Origin: Candidatus Omnitrophota bacterium
GTDB lineage: Bacteria > Hinthialibacterota > Hinthialibacteria > OLB16
NCBI GenBank assembly: GCA_020632575.1
Contig: JACKFH010000005.1
Coordinates: 62,001 to 126,000, forward strand
Direction: 5' to 3'
Length of the DNA: 64,000 bases
This document shows positions 51,382-60,700 of the stretch, in pieces. The position numbers and the translations under genes are program-made. The notes under the pieces were generated by a model, which saw nothing but the letters and a program-made list of their open reading frames with translations, searched no databases and was not told the DNA's origin. Positions within the stretch are counted from its first letter, which is position 1. The number at the start of each line of letters is the position of its first letter.

Positions 51382-51613
51382 GGTCGGCTTAATGAAACCG
51401 GGAAATGCTACCTCGAATCCTGCCTGAAACAACCGTCCCGGAAACGGGACTTCGGGTGAGCCTGAACAACCGCCAACCTAAAGAAGTGGAAAAAACTCGG
51501 GACAGATTTTAAATCATTGAAAAGTTTGAAAAGTATGTTAAGGTAAGAATCGGGCCTTCCGTCTGCCTGACGGGACAAACCTGGCCGAGCGCTCAAAACG
51601 AGGAGGGGCCGTC

Positions 51614-53539
51614 ATGAAGAAAGGACAAAGAATCGTTCATTTTCTTTATGTTTGCTTGTTTTTGGCGCTGCCGGGATGGTCGACAACCACAGTCTATCTG
51701 GACGATTCCGGTCATTTTCTCAAGGAAAAGCCCGCAGGGATGAAATCCGTTCTCACTGGGAAATCGCCATGGGGCAAGAAACCCTTCCCGTTCCTCAAGA
51801 TGAAAAACGAGGGAGACATGGGGTTGTCGGTGGATCTGGTGGACCTCCCCGTTGCTAAGACCCCTTCCGGCTCAAAGTCCCCCAAAGGTGTGTCCAAGAG
51901 CGGGCCTCTAATCGTCATCATCAACAATGACGGGCCCGGCGAGGGATTCAACGACCCGACTCCCGCCACGCCAATCGGGGGAAACTCGGGAGTTACCATC
52001 GGCGAGCAACGATTGATCGCCTTTCAGTACGCCGCCGATATCTGGGCGGCGCTGCTCAATATCGATGTGGCAGTGGAGATCGCGGCGGAGTTCAACGCGA
52101 AAACCTGCAACGCGAGTTCGGCGATCCTGGGCAGCGCCGGACCGGCCAGTGTCCGAGCCAGTTTTTCCGGGGCGCCTATTTCCAACACTTGGTATCCGAT
52201 CGCGTTGGCCAACCAACTTTATGGGGCCGACATGAGCCCCAGCGCTGCGGAGATCAACGCCGAGTTCAACTCGAGCATCGATAACAATGACGGTTGCCTC
52301 GCGGGAACCGATTGGTATTACGGGATCGATGGCTCCCCCACACCCGGAGATATCGATCTCGTCAGCGTCCTGCTCCATGAGTTCTGCCACGGTCTCGGTT
52401 TCCTCACGGTCGCGGACGCGGAAACCGGACAGAAGTTATCCGGTCGGAATGATGTCTTTCTGAATCAGCTCCGCGACGAGTCCGTGGGCAAGAACTGGAA
52501 TGACCCATCCATGTCGGACACCGATCGAGCCGCTTCCGCCATCGACACGGGCGACCTGACCTGGACAGGGACCGGGGCCAACGCTCTCGCGGGGGGCCTT
52601 TCGAATGGCGTCCATGCCTCGGGAAACATTGAGATGTACGCCCCCAACCCCTACGAATCCGGATCCTCGGTCTCCCATTACAGCACAAGCCTTTATCCGA
52701 ATGCTCTGATGGAGCCTTCCTATACTTCGGTGAATCACAATCCAACCCTTTCCGCCGCGCTTCTTTACGATCTCGGGTGGTCCGAGTCTTCATCGGCGAC
52801 AGCCACACCCACGCCGACAGACACCGTGGTTCCTCCCACGGCAACCTTCACTCCGACAAACACCCCGACCTCGACTTTCACTCAAACCTCGACCCACACT
52901 TTCACTCCGACGAACACACCCACAAGCACCCTGGTCCCTCCGACCAACACACCGACCCACACGCCCACAAACACTCCGACCCATACGCCCACCGCGACAT
53001 GGACATCCACTTACACGGCGACACCGACGGACACTCCAACGAATACGCCAACCGACTCCCCTTCCCCGACACCTACATGGACACCGTCACCCTCGGCAAC
53101 CTCGACGCCCGAGCCAACGGACACCCCCACCGCGACCGAGACGGAAACGTTTACGCCTGAACCGACTGAGACGCCCACGGAAACCGCTTCACCAACCGAA
53201 ACCGCTGAGGGAACCAATTCACCCAACGAAGATCCGACCGGCACTCCATTGGCAACGGTGACCGAAACGCCCTCGCAAACGATGGAACCCACCGTGACCG
53301 AGACAGTCGAGCCCTCTCCAACGGACACGTTGGAACTCGGGATGACTCCAACGCCGACGCCTTCGGAAGTGGTTGTGACCATGGATTTCGATGTCGAGCC
53401 AAAGGGGAGCCCGAATGGAATCATCGACGATCAGGACTTGATCGTCTGGTACGGAGAAGTTTGCGAGGGGAGCCAGGAACCGAAGATCCTCTTCGAATTC
53501 GCTCTGCACTGGATGGAGAACAATAAGGGATCGAAATAG
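51614..53539 (+). CDS. Secreted metalloprotease-like protein with Thr/Pro linker and C-terminal domain
   Basis: A 641-residue protein. Signal peptide 1-24; catalytic-like domain about 90-395 with zinc motif LLHEFCHGLGF (HExxH) and a probable Ca-site region; then a Thr/Pro-rich low-complexity linker (about 398-580) of TPTNTPT-type repeats; then a C-terminal module DFDVEPKGSPNGIIDDQDL....LFEFALHWMENN. A similar module ends the large protein at 57788. GAGGAGGGG precedes the ATG. It is probably an exported peptidase held at the surface or released. Confidence 0.85.
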   Translation: MKKGQRIVHFLYVCLFLALPGWSTTTVYLDDSGHFLKEKPAGMKSVLTGKSPWGKKPFPFLKMKNEGDMGLSVDLVDLPVAKTPSGSKSPKGVSKSGPLIVIINNDGPGEGFNDPTPATPIGGNSGVTIGEQRLIAFQYAADIWAALLNIDVAVEIAAEFNAKTCNASSAILGSAGPASVRASFSGAPISNTWYPIALANQLYGADMSPSAAEINAEFNSSIDNNDGCLAGTDWYYGIDGSPTPGDIDLVSVLLHEFCHGLGFLTVADAETGQKLSGRNDVFLNQLRDESVGKNWNDPSMSDTDRAASAIDTGDLTWTGTGANALAGGLSNGVHASGNIEMYAPNPYESGSSVSHYSTSLYPNALMEPSYTSVNHNPTLSAALLYDLGWSESSSATATPTPTDTVVPPTATFTPTNTPTSTFTQTSTHTFTPTNTPTSTLVPPTNTPTHTPTNTPTHTPTATWTSTYTATPTDTPTNTPTDSPSPTPTWTPSPSATSTPEPTDTPTATETETFTPEPTETPTETASPTETAEGTNSPNEDPTGTPLATVTETPSQTMEPTVTETVEPSPTDTLELGMTPTPTPSEVVVTMDFDVEPKGSPNGIIDDQDLIVWYGEVCEGSQEPKILFEFALHWMENNKGSK

Positions 53540-53747
53540 ACCCCTAAACCGCACCCTTAGTCCAATGGGGTTCCTCGACTGCCTTGGGGAAGGCGATAAG
53601 TCGAGGAGCCCCGTGGATTGACAACCCCGAAGCATCCGTTCTAAACCTCATTCAACCACCCAATGAATCTTTGCCCCGTTTGTGAAACCACTGTTGGAGG
53701 GGAAGAAGAAATCCAGAATTGGAAGTCCGGTTGATGGAGGTGTTCCC

Positions 53748-54275
53748 ATGCGTTTCGCGGTCATCAGCACCAGTCTGAATCCGAAGAGCAGGAGCCGTGT
53801 CCTGGCCAAAGAGGCCGCGCTCCTCCTGGAGAAGAGATCCGGTGAAGTCGATCTTATCGACCTCGCCACATTCCCCTTGCCGCTCTGCGACGGGGGGAAA
53901 TGTTATGGCGATCCGCATGTTTCCGAACTCAAATCTCAACTTGCCAGAGCCGATGGGATTCTCATGTCATGCCCCATCTACAACTACGATATCTCGGCGG
54001 CGGGAAAGAACCTGATCGAGTTGACCGGGCGCGATGTTTGGACCGACAAGGTGGCCGGTTTCCTTTGCGCGGCGGGGGGCAAGGGGAGTTACATGTCACT
54101 CATGGGAGTTATGGGCAGTCTGATGCTCGATTTCCACACCACGATCCTACCCCGCTTTGTCTACACAACCGGAGCGGATTTCGAGGACGGCGCCTTGGAG
54201 AGCGCCGAGGTCAAACAACGTCTGAATTTGGTGGTCGACGAACTGGCGCGCTACACGGAAAAGTTGCGGGGGTGA
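53748..54275 (+). CDS. NAD(P)H-dependent FMN reductase
   Basis: A 175-residue flavodoxin-fold protein. STSLNPKSRSRVLAKEAA is the phosphate-binding loop for FMN; SCPIYNYDISAAGKNLIEL is the family's second motif (PxYN). It reduces FMN or quinones, perhaps in stress response. GGAGGTG precedes the ATG at 53748; the frame before it is not used. Neighbours do not define the role. Confidence 0.88.
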   Translation: MRFAVISTSLNPKSRSRVLAKEAALLLEKRSGEVDLIDLATFPLPLCDGGKCYGDPHVSELKSQLARADGILMSCPIYNYDISAAGKNLIELTGRDVWTDKVAGFLCAAGGKGSYMSLMGVMGSLMLDFHTTILPRFVYTTGADFEDGALESAEVKQRLNLVVDELARYTEKLRG

Positions 54276-54424
54276 GTATTGAGTTCTTGGAGAAATCTTT
54301 CCTTTCGCTTTCAATCAGTCCAAAACAAAACAGCCTCCGCATTTCCCCCTCCGGTTCGGTTCTGTTATACTCCTAGGGATTCTTCTTGTTCTGGTTAATT
54401 TTATTTCTAAGCGGAGGGAAATCC

Positions 54425-55120
54425 ATGCCGACTCTCACCTTTATCGGACATTCTTGCTGTCTCATCGAATCCGAGGCTGGAACGGTCCTATTCGATCCCT
54501 TTATTTCCGGAAACAATCTGGCGAGTCTTAAAGTGGAGAACCTTCCCAAGATTTCGGCGGTCTTCTTGACTCATGGCCATAACGATCATGTCGGAGACGC
54601 CATCCAAATCGCAAAACAACACGATTGCCCCATTGTCGCCACCTACGAGCTCGCTTCTTATTGCCAATCCAAAGGAACCAAATCCGTTCCGATGAACATC
54701 GGAGGAACCTACAAGGATGAGTGGGGCCAGATCAAACTGGTCCAAGCCTTTCATAGCAGTTCCTACACCGAGGAGAATGGAAATGTGGTTTACACCGGCA
54801 TGCCAACTGGGATGATCTATACGGTGGAAGGAAAGACAGTCTATCACTTGGGCGACACCGCACTCTTTTCCGATCTCGGGACCATCGGTCTGCGTCACAG
54901 CAAGATCGAGGTGGCCCTTGTCCCCATCGGGGATCACTTCACCATGGGAATCGAGGACGCGGTCGAGGCGGTCCGCCTGATCGCCCCCCGTCTCTCAGTG
55001 CCGGTTCACTACAACACCTTCCCGCCCATCGAGCAGGATCCCGCCGAGTTTAAAAAGAAATGCAAACAGATCGACGCGGAAGTAAAGGTGCTCAAACCGG
55101 GGGGGACGCTGGAGTATTGA
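54425..55120 (+). CDS. Metal-dependent hydrolase, metallo-beta-lactamase fold (UPF0173-like)
   Basis: A 231-residue protein. FIGHSCCLIES opens it; the metal motif THGHNDHVGDA (HxHxDH), the YHLGDTALF aspartate and VHYNTFPPI histidine are all present. This matches the UPF0173 group related to UlaG-type lactonases; substrate unknown. GGAGGGAAA lies before the ATG at 54425. It is followed 7 bp later by the PIN-domain toxin gene. Confidence 0.9.
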   Translation: MPTLTFIGHSCCLIESEAGTVLFDPFISGNNLASLKVENLPKISAVFLTHGHNDHVGDAIQIAKQHDCPIVATYELASYCQSKGTKSVPMNIGGTYKDEWGQIKLVQAFHSSSYTEENGNVVYTGMPTGMIYTVEGKTVYHLGDTALFSDLGTIGLRHSKIEVALVPIGDHFTMGIEDAVEAVRLIAPRLSVPVHYNTFPPIEQDPAEFKKKCKQIDAEVKVLKPGGTLEY

Positions 55121-55127
55121 GGGGATT

Positions 55128-55583
55128 GTGAAGATCTATCTGGATACGTGCTGCTTGTGTCGGCTGTTCGACGATCACTCTCAGTTGCGCATTTTCGCCG
55201 AATCCGAAGCAATCGTCCGCGTCTTGGATCGAATTGGCAAACGTGAATTAGAATGGGTGTCGAGCGGAGTTCTCGAGTATGAAATCAGAAAGACTCGGGA
55301 TGAGGATTTAAAGAATAATCTCCTTTGGTTGCTCCGATTCTCTCAGGAGAGGGTCTCCATGGATGAAAATATCCAGAATCTTGGAAAAGAATTGCAGAAC
55401 CTTGGTTTTTCAGGCCTTGACTCGCTTCACATGGCGTGCGCTCAGATCGCTCACTGCTCGGTATTTCTTACAACGGATGACCGACTTCTTCGAAAGGCTG
55501 AGAATTCTCGGGAAGCCACCAGCCTTCTTAGCATATCCCTCAAAAATCCATTATATTGGTGGTTGGAGGTATTCGAACAATGA
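55128..55583 (+). CDS. PIN-domain protein (putative VapC-type toxin)
   Basis: A 151-residue PIN protein with GTG start. The acidic RNase residues are visible: MKIYLDTCCLCRLFD (Asp6), VLEYEI (Glu), GLDSLHMACA (Asp) and TTDDRLL (Asp). It overlaps the next small gene by 4 bp (ATGA). The order, toxin first, is the reverse of the VapBC norm. Cys and His richness near the N-terminus is unremarkable. Confidence 0.85.
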   Translation: MKIYLDTCCLCRLFDDHSQLRIFAESEAIVRVLDRIGKRELEWVSSGVLEYEIRKTRDEDLKNNLLWLLRFSQERVSMDENIQNLGKELQNLGFSGLDSLHMACAQIAHCSVFLTTDDRLLRKAENSREATSLLSISLKNPLYWWLEVFEQ

Positions 55584-55792
55584 CTGAGGATAACCCGCTG
55601 ATTCCGATCGAACAGGTGCGAAAGATAGGGATGGAAGCATTAGTGAGTACGCTGGGTCCAGCGGATACAATCCGGTTCCTTCAAACAGTCAGGCCTAGTC
55701 AGGGAAATTACACCAAGGATAGGCAGGATTGGATTTCCAAGTTGTCCGTCGAAGAAATCATAAAAGAAATGGAAGAAAAAGGGATATCTTAA
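55580..55792 (+). CDS. Putative antitoxin partner of the PIN protein
   Basis: A 70-residue protein, MTEDNPLIPIEQVRKIGMEA, then LGPADTIRFLQTVRPSQGNYTKDRQDWISKLSVEEIIKEM. It is not a classic VapB, but small proteins with GPADT.RFLQ and DYTK.R motifs repeatedly sit beside PIN genes. The 4-bp overlap with the PIN gene indicates coupling. Antitoxin activity is inferred from pairing. No DNA-binding motif is apparent. Confidence 0.75.
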   Translation: MTEDNPLIPIEQVRKIGMEALVSTLGPADTIRFLQTVRPSQGNYTKDRQDWISKLSVEEIIKEMEEKGIS

Positions 55793-55831
55793 CCCTCAAG
55801 GGTCCCAGGACTGACGAATTTCCTCTGATCC

Positions 55832-57340
55832 TCATTCGCGAGACGTTGTTGTCTTGTCGATATATTGCGTTTCCCCCACCGCTGACTCGTTCAGTCTGAG
55901 CCAATATTTCGTTCCATCCACATCTCGACCAACTTGAAATTCTTCCTTATCGACTTCAACGCTTGAGGGATCCGGACCCTCCACCATCGCCTCGGTCAGA
56001 ACCCGGCCATCCATCGAATCGAGCGGCTCTACTCCGGCCAGGGAGAGGAGTGTCGGCGCGAGATCGATGTTGCCGGATGGAACTGGATTTTTGATTCCTT
56101 TTTTGAAGGCCGGTCCGTTGGCAATCAGTGTGTTGTGGATATCCCAGGGGCTCGAACTGCCATGGCCAGCGACCCCGCGATTCATCGAACGGCCCTTGTA
56201 ACCATATTCGTTCTTGGCATCGTCCCAATCCGCCGAAACGAGGATGTCGGCGGATCGGTCGTGATTCCAGTGGATCAGATCGAAAGACAATGTCCCCTCG
56301 ACCCACCCCTCCGGGCTGCCCGGTTCTTTGGCCTTGGTGAAAATCGCTCCGATTTCCGGAGTCTTTTGGAGAACGGAAACAATCCCCTCGATCTTTTCCG
56401 GATTGCTATTCTCGACATAGATGGTCGGGCCAACCACGACGGCATCGGTCGATTCTTTCGATTTCTTGAAACCATGCTGAGCGAGCAGGGTCACAAGATC
56501 GACCTTCCCCGCGTGCATCGAGAAGCCGTGATCGGAAGAAACCAGAATATTCGTCCGATCTCTCAGGCCCTCGTTATCAAGAAATTTCAAGAGTCGCCCA
56601 ATTTCGCCATCGACCAAGCTGATCGATTTCTCGGTCATAGGCGAACCGATGCCGAACTTGTGCGCGGTGTGGTCCGGATCGGTGAGCCAGATAATCATGA
56701 CTTCGGGCTTCATCCGCTTGAATCCGAACTCAATCAACGCGGTCATCGCCCGGTGACTGACCGCTTCGTTGGGGTATCCCTCCTCGGGCTCCGGTCCGAG
56801 AACGTTCTTGGCCTCTTCGGCCAGACTTTCGGGAAGCGTGTATTCGTAATGAAAGATCGCGCCTCCGGAAACCTTGTGGTTGAGAAGGAAGCACGACCCC
56901 GACGATCCGGAACTAAAGGCCATCAAAGTCTTCCCGTTGTCTTGAAGGATCTCCCCCAAGGACTTCGCGGTGAGCAGGTTTCCATCTTCGGAGGCCATGA
57001 TCTTTTCGAGGTTGTCCCGGCTGCCGGTGCTAAGGCCCCCGGTTGGGTTGACCTTGGGAAAGTAAACCGTGTTCTCCATCAGTCCGTGTTTAGCCGGATA
57101 ACAGCCAGTGACAAAGGAGGAAGCGTTGACCCGAGTGACTGTGGGATAGACCGAGTGGTGATTTTCGAAAAAGACGCCGTCTTCGGAGAGCGAAAAGAGG
57201 TTGGGGGTGAGTTCCTCGCTCAGGTAATCGGGACGAAATCCATCCAAAACGATGAGCAGTTGGAAATCGGCCGACTTGGCGGCGGACCCGGTGGCCAAGC
57301 AACAGGCGAGCGAAAACGAAGCAACGAGATACTTAATCAT
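55832..57340 (-). CDS. Secreted nucleotide pyrophosphatase/phosphodiesterase-like protein
   Basis: A 502-residue alkaline-phosphatase-superfamily protein with signal peptide (residues 1-23). LLIVLDGFRPDYL gives the first metal aspartate; the nucleophile is Thr69 in YPTVTRVNASS; TDPDHTAHKFG and SSDHGFSMHAG supply the other metal ligands. It cleaves phosphodiester or pyrophosphate bonds outside the cytoplasm. The start overlaps the end of the STAS gene by 8 bp; no clear ribosome-binding site is seen, so coupling is likely. Confidence 0.9.
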   Translation of the reverse strand: MIKYLVASFSLACCLATGSAAKSADFQLLIVLDGFRPDYLSEELTPNLFSLSEDGVFFENHHSVYPTVTRVNASSFVTGCYPAKHGLMENTVYFPKVNPTGGLSTGSRDNLEKIMASEDGNLLTAKSLGEILQDNGKTLMAFSSGSSGSCFLLNHKVSGGAIFHYEYTLPESLAEEAKNVLGPEPEEGYPNEAVSHRAMTALIEFGFKRMKPEVMIIWLTDPDHTAHKFGIGSPMTEKSISLVDGEIGRLLKFLDNEGLRDRTNILVSSDHGFSMHAGKVDLVTLLAQHGFKKSKESTDAVVVGPTIYVENSNPEKIEGIVSVLQKTPEIGAIFTKAKEPGSPEGWVEGTLSFDLIHWNHDRSADILVSADWDDAKNEYGYKGRSMNRGVAGHGSSSPWDIHNTLIANGPAFKKGIKNPVPSGNIDLAPTLLSLAGVEPLDSMDGRVLTEAMVEGPDPSSVEVDKEEFQVGRDVDGTKYWLRLNESAVGETQYIDKTTTSRE

Positions 57341-57689
57341 CGGAAACGTTTTTCGGGTCTAAGGGGGGGCCAATATCGAGAACCTGATCGAGTTTGGCCG
57401 AGACAAAGATATGACGAATCAGTTTTCGAGGGTTCACGATGCGGATATCCCCTCCGGCCGTCTCCGCCATCTTCTTTGCGCCGAGAATTTCGGAAAGGGC
57501 GGTGGAATCCAGATAGGATAAATCCCGAAGGTCGATTTCGATTTGATTGAAACCGTTCCTCAAAGCCCTTTCGAATTCGGTGCGAAACTGTTTTCCGTGG
57601 AGCCAGGTGAATTGGCCTCGAAGGGTCAGGCGAGCCTGCCCAGGTTCCAGTCCCTCGGTCTCGAGCGTCGTTCTTAGGTGTTGGTCCAT
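57333..57689 (-). CDS. STAS-domain protein (anti-sigma factor antagonist-like)
   Basis: A 118-residue STAS protein. LTLRGQFTWLHGKQF, then IEIDLRDLSYLDSTALSEILGAKK, with the phosphorylatable-type serine in LDST, match SpoIIAA-like antagonists. The cognate kinase and sigma factor are not adjacent. It overlaps the phosphodiesterase gene by 8 bp, an unusual pairing. The large kinase at 12832 also starts with a STAS domain, but no link between them is shown. Confidence 0.88.
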   Translation of the reverse strand: MDQHLRTTLETEGLEPGQARLTLRGQFTWLHGKQFRTEFERALRNGFNQIEIDLRDLSYLDSTALSEILGAKKMAETAGGDIRIVNPRKLIRHIFVSAKLDQVLDIGPPLDPKNVSDD

Positions 57690-57726
57690 ATCGCGGTTAC
57701 TCTAATCGGGTTGCCGGACAGAAGAA

Positions 57727-57749
57727 AGGGCGGCCACTTGGGCCGCCCT
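57727..57749 (-). terminator. Terminator of the large surface-protein gene
   Basis: A 9-bp stem AGGGCGGCC (57727-57735) and GGCCGCCCT (57741-57749), 5-base loop; on the minus strand TTTCTTC follows. It is about 40 bp after the stop at 57788. Confidence 0.8.
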
Positions 57750-57787
57750 CATCACTCCATTTAGGTCCCACTATACGGGAACGCCGC

Positions 57788-60700
57788 CTATTTCGCCATT
57801 TGGTCGGCGTACCATTCCAGCGAGAATTCGAAGAGGGTGTTTGGGTCGGGGTCGAACGACGGTTGTTGACCGCCTAGCAGACTCAAGAGGTCGATCATGT
57901 CGACCCGTTGACTGTCATCGAAGTCGAAGTCCGGAGCGGTCGGCGTCTCGGTCGGAGTGCTAGTTCCAGTCTCGGTGGCGGTCGCGGTCTCTGTCGGCGT
58001 CTCCGTCGCGGTCTCAGTGTCCGTTGGAGTCTCTGTCGGCGTCGACGTGGAAGTTGGGCTGTCGGTCGCCGTCTCGGTTGGGGTCGGCGTCTCCGTGGGT
58101 GTATCCGTCGACGTTTCGGTTGGGGTCGAGGTCGGAGTGTTAGTCGGAGTCTCCGTATCGGTGAACGTCGGGGTTTGAGTGGGAGTGTTCGTTGGCGTGT
58201 CGGTGGCGGTTGGCGTTGGCGTCGGTGTGACATCGGTGACCGTCAGAGTCGAGGTGGCCGCCGCCACATTGCCGACCGCGTCAGTGGCGGTGAACACAAT
58301 ACCGTACATCCCGACCGGAACCATCGCGCCCGGCGAGGGGGACTGACTGACGATCAGGTCGGTCACGCTCGTGCAGTTGTCCGAGGCCATCAGGCTGGGC
58401 AGGTAATTCGGGATGGTGTAATCCACGCCCGGACTGACCACCGCCGGATCGATGACAGGCGGAACAAGCATGGGCGCAAGCGTGTCGAGAACCGTCACCG
58501 TGGCCGTGCAGTCCGCCATGTTTCCGCTTGGATCGGTCACCGTCAGAGTCACTTCATTGATGCCCAGGTTCGCGCAAGTGAGCATGTCCGGAGTCACTGT
58601 CATCATCTGGATGGAGCAATTGTCCATACTGCCCGCATCGATGCTGGCGGGGAGGATGGTGACACTCCCCATGGCGTCCAACGTGACTGTTGCGTCCATG
58701 CAAACCGCGCTCGGAAGGGTGTTATCCATCACAGTCACCGTGGTCATGCACGTGGCCATGTTCCCGCTGGCGTCGGTCACTGTCAGAGTCACCGTGTTTG
58801 CTCCGACATCATTACAATCGAAAGTGTCCGGAGACACCGACATGGAATTGACGCCGCAGTTGTCCGTGCTGCCTCCATCGACATCCGAGGCGTTGATGGT
58901 CGCCATACCGGAAGCGTCGAGCGCGACCATGAATGGCGAACAGACAGCCGAGGGATCCGTGTTGTCGGCGACGGTAATATTGACCATGCAGGTGTCGGAC
59001 AGGCCCGCCGTATCGGTGACAGTCAGGATCACCGCCTGGCTCCCGATTTCCACACAGGTGAACAGGTTAGGCGAAACCGACATCGAGGCGATGCCGCAGT
59101 TATCCGAACTCCCGTTGTCCACATCCCCTGGATTCAGTGTCGCCATGCCGCTTGCATCCAAATTCAGAGTAGTGGTTTGACAGACTGCCGAGGGAGGCGT
59201 GATGTCCTGAACAGTGATGTTCACGGTGCAGGTGGCGGAGAGCCCGGCTGTGTCGGTGACTGCCAGGATAACCGCAGGAGATCCGATATCCGAACAGGTG
59301 AAGGCATTGGGCGAAACCGACATCGAGGCGATGCCACAGTTGTCCGTGCTTCCGTTGTCAACATCCCCCGGGTTCAATGTCGCCATACCGCTGGCATCCA
59401 GGTTCAAAGTGGTGGTCTGACAGACAGCGGTTGGCGGGATGGTGTCGACAATAGTGACCGTGGCGGTGCAGGTGTCGGTCGCGCCACTCGTGTCGGTGAC
59501 CGTGAGCGTGACGCTATTCATCCCAAGATCCCCACAGGTGAAGGTGGCGGGGGAGACCGACAAGTTCGCAATCCCGATCCCGTCCGTGGAACCGCCGTCA
59601 ACGCTCGCGCCGGTGATCGTCGCGGAACCAACGGCATCGAGAGCGACCATGATATCGGCGCAGACAGCGTTCGGTGGTTGGTTGTAGACGATCGTGAATT
59701 GAGTGGCGGGGTTGTTGGGGTTGCCGGCCCCGTCATCCACGACGCCGCCCGCGATATCGACGGTCACCGTGCCCTCGGAGACAGGGGTCAAATCGAAGAC
59801 ATAGGTGCTGTCCCCAACCGAACCACTTACCCGGGAAGCGTTGGCGTTCCCCAAAGTGAGTTCGCCGTCATCGAAGGTCGAGACGGATTCGCCGAAATCG
59901 ACAAGGATGCGAATCGGGCTGTTCATGGTCGGATCGGACTCGGTCGAGCTGATCACCGGAGTGGGCGCCACCGCATCGGAAAACTGGAGTTCGAAAGCCC
60001 CGATGTCGAGAGGGCCGGCGGTCTGCATTCCGGCTGTGCCGCTTGCCTCGCGAATAAAACCGGGACCGCGTTGATCGTAATCGAGTGAGGGAGTGAAACT
60101 GGCGGGATTGAAAGAGGGATCGCCATTGTCGATCGCTGGACTGCCGGGTATGAGCGCATGGGTTTCGGTGGAACCGCCGTTGATTTGAAGCGGCGCGAGC
60201 ATCGGGTCCATGCCATTTTGGTTGTTGGCGCCGGAAACGCTCGCGCCGGCAGTGTTACCAATCAGCGAATAGTTCGCGGTGACATTCCCGCTGATGTCCG
60301 GCGCCCCGCCGCTCACATCGACGTTGTCGGCGACAATCGAGTTGGTCACGGTGAGAGTTCCAACCAGGTTGAAAATCCCGCCTCCATCGTTTCCGGAACT
60401 GTCAAAATCCGCCGTATTGTCAGCGATGGTCGAGTTGGCGACGTTCAAGGTCCCGACAATCGTGGTGATTGCCCCGCCTCGACCCCCGGCCTGGTTTCCG
60501 GAGAGGGTGGAGTTGAAGACATTGAAGGTTCCGCCATCGATGCTCGCGGCGCCTCCATCGCTTTGCGCGTAGCAATCCGAAACGGTGCTGTCCCGGAGTG
60601 TGATCGAGGGGCTTCCCGAACTGGTCTGATAGAAGGCCCCGCCGTTCCGAGCCGAGGTCGCGTCCTGAATCGCGCATCCTGAAAAGTTGATACTAGCGCC

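Noticed and set aside
57908..60088. 726-residue plus-strand frame opposite the large surface protein
   Set aside because: Antisense shadow of the repeat and Thr/Pro-linker region; very Arg/His/Gly-rich and repetitive.
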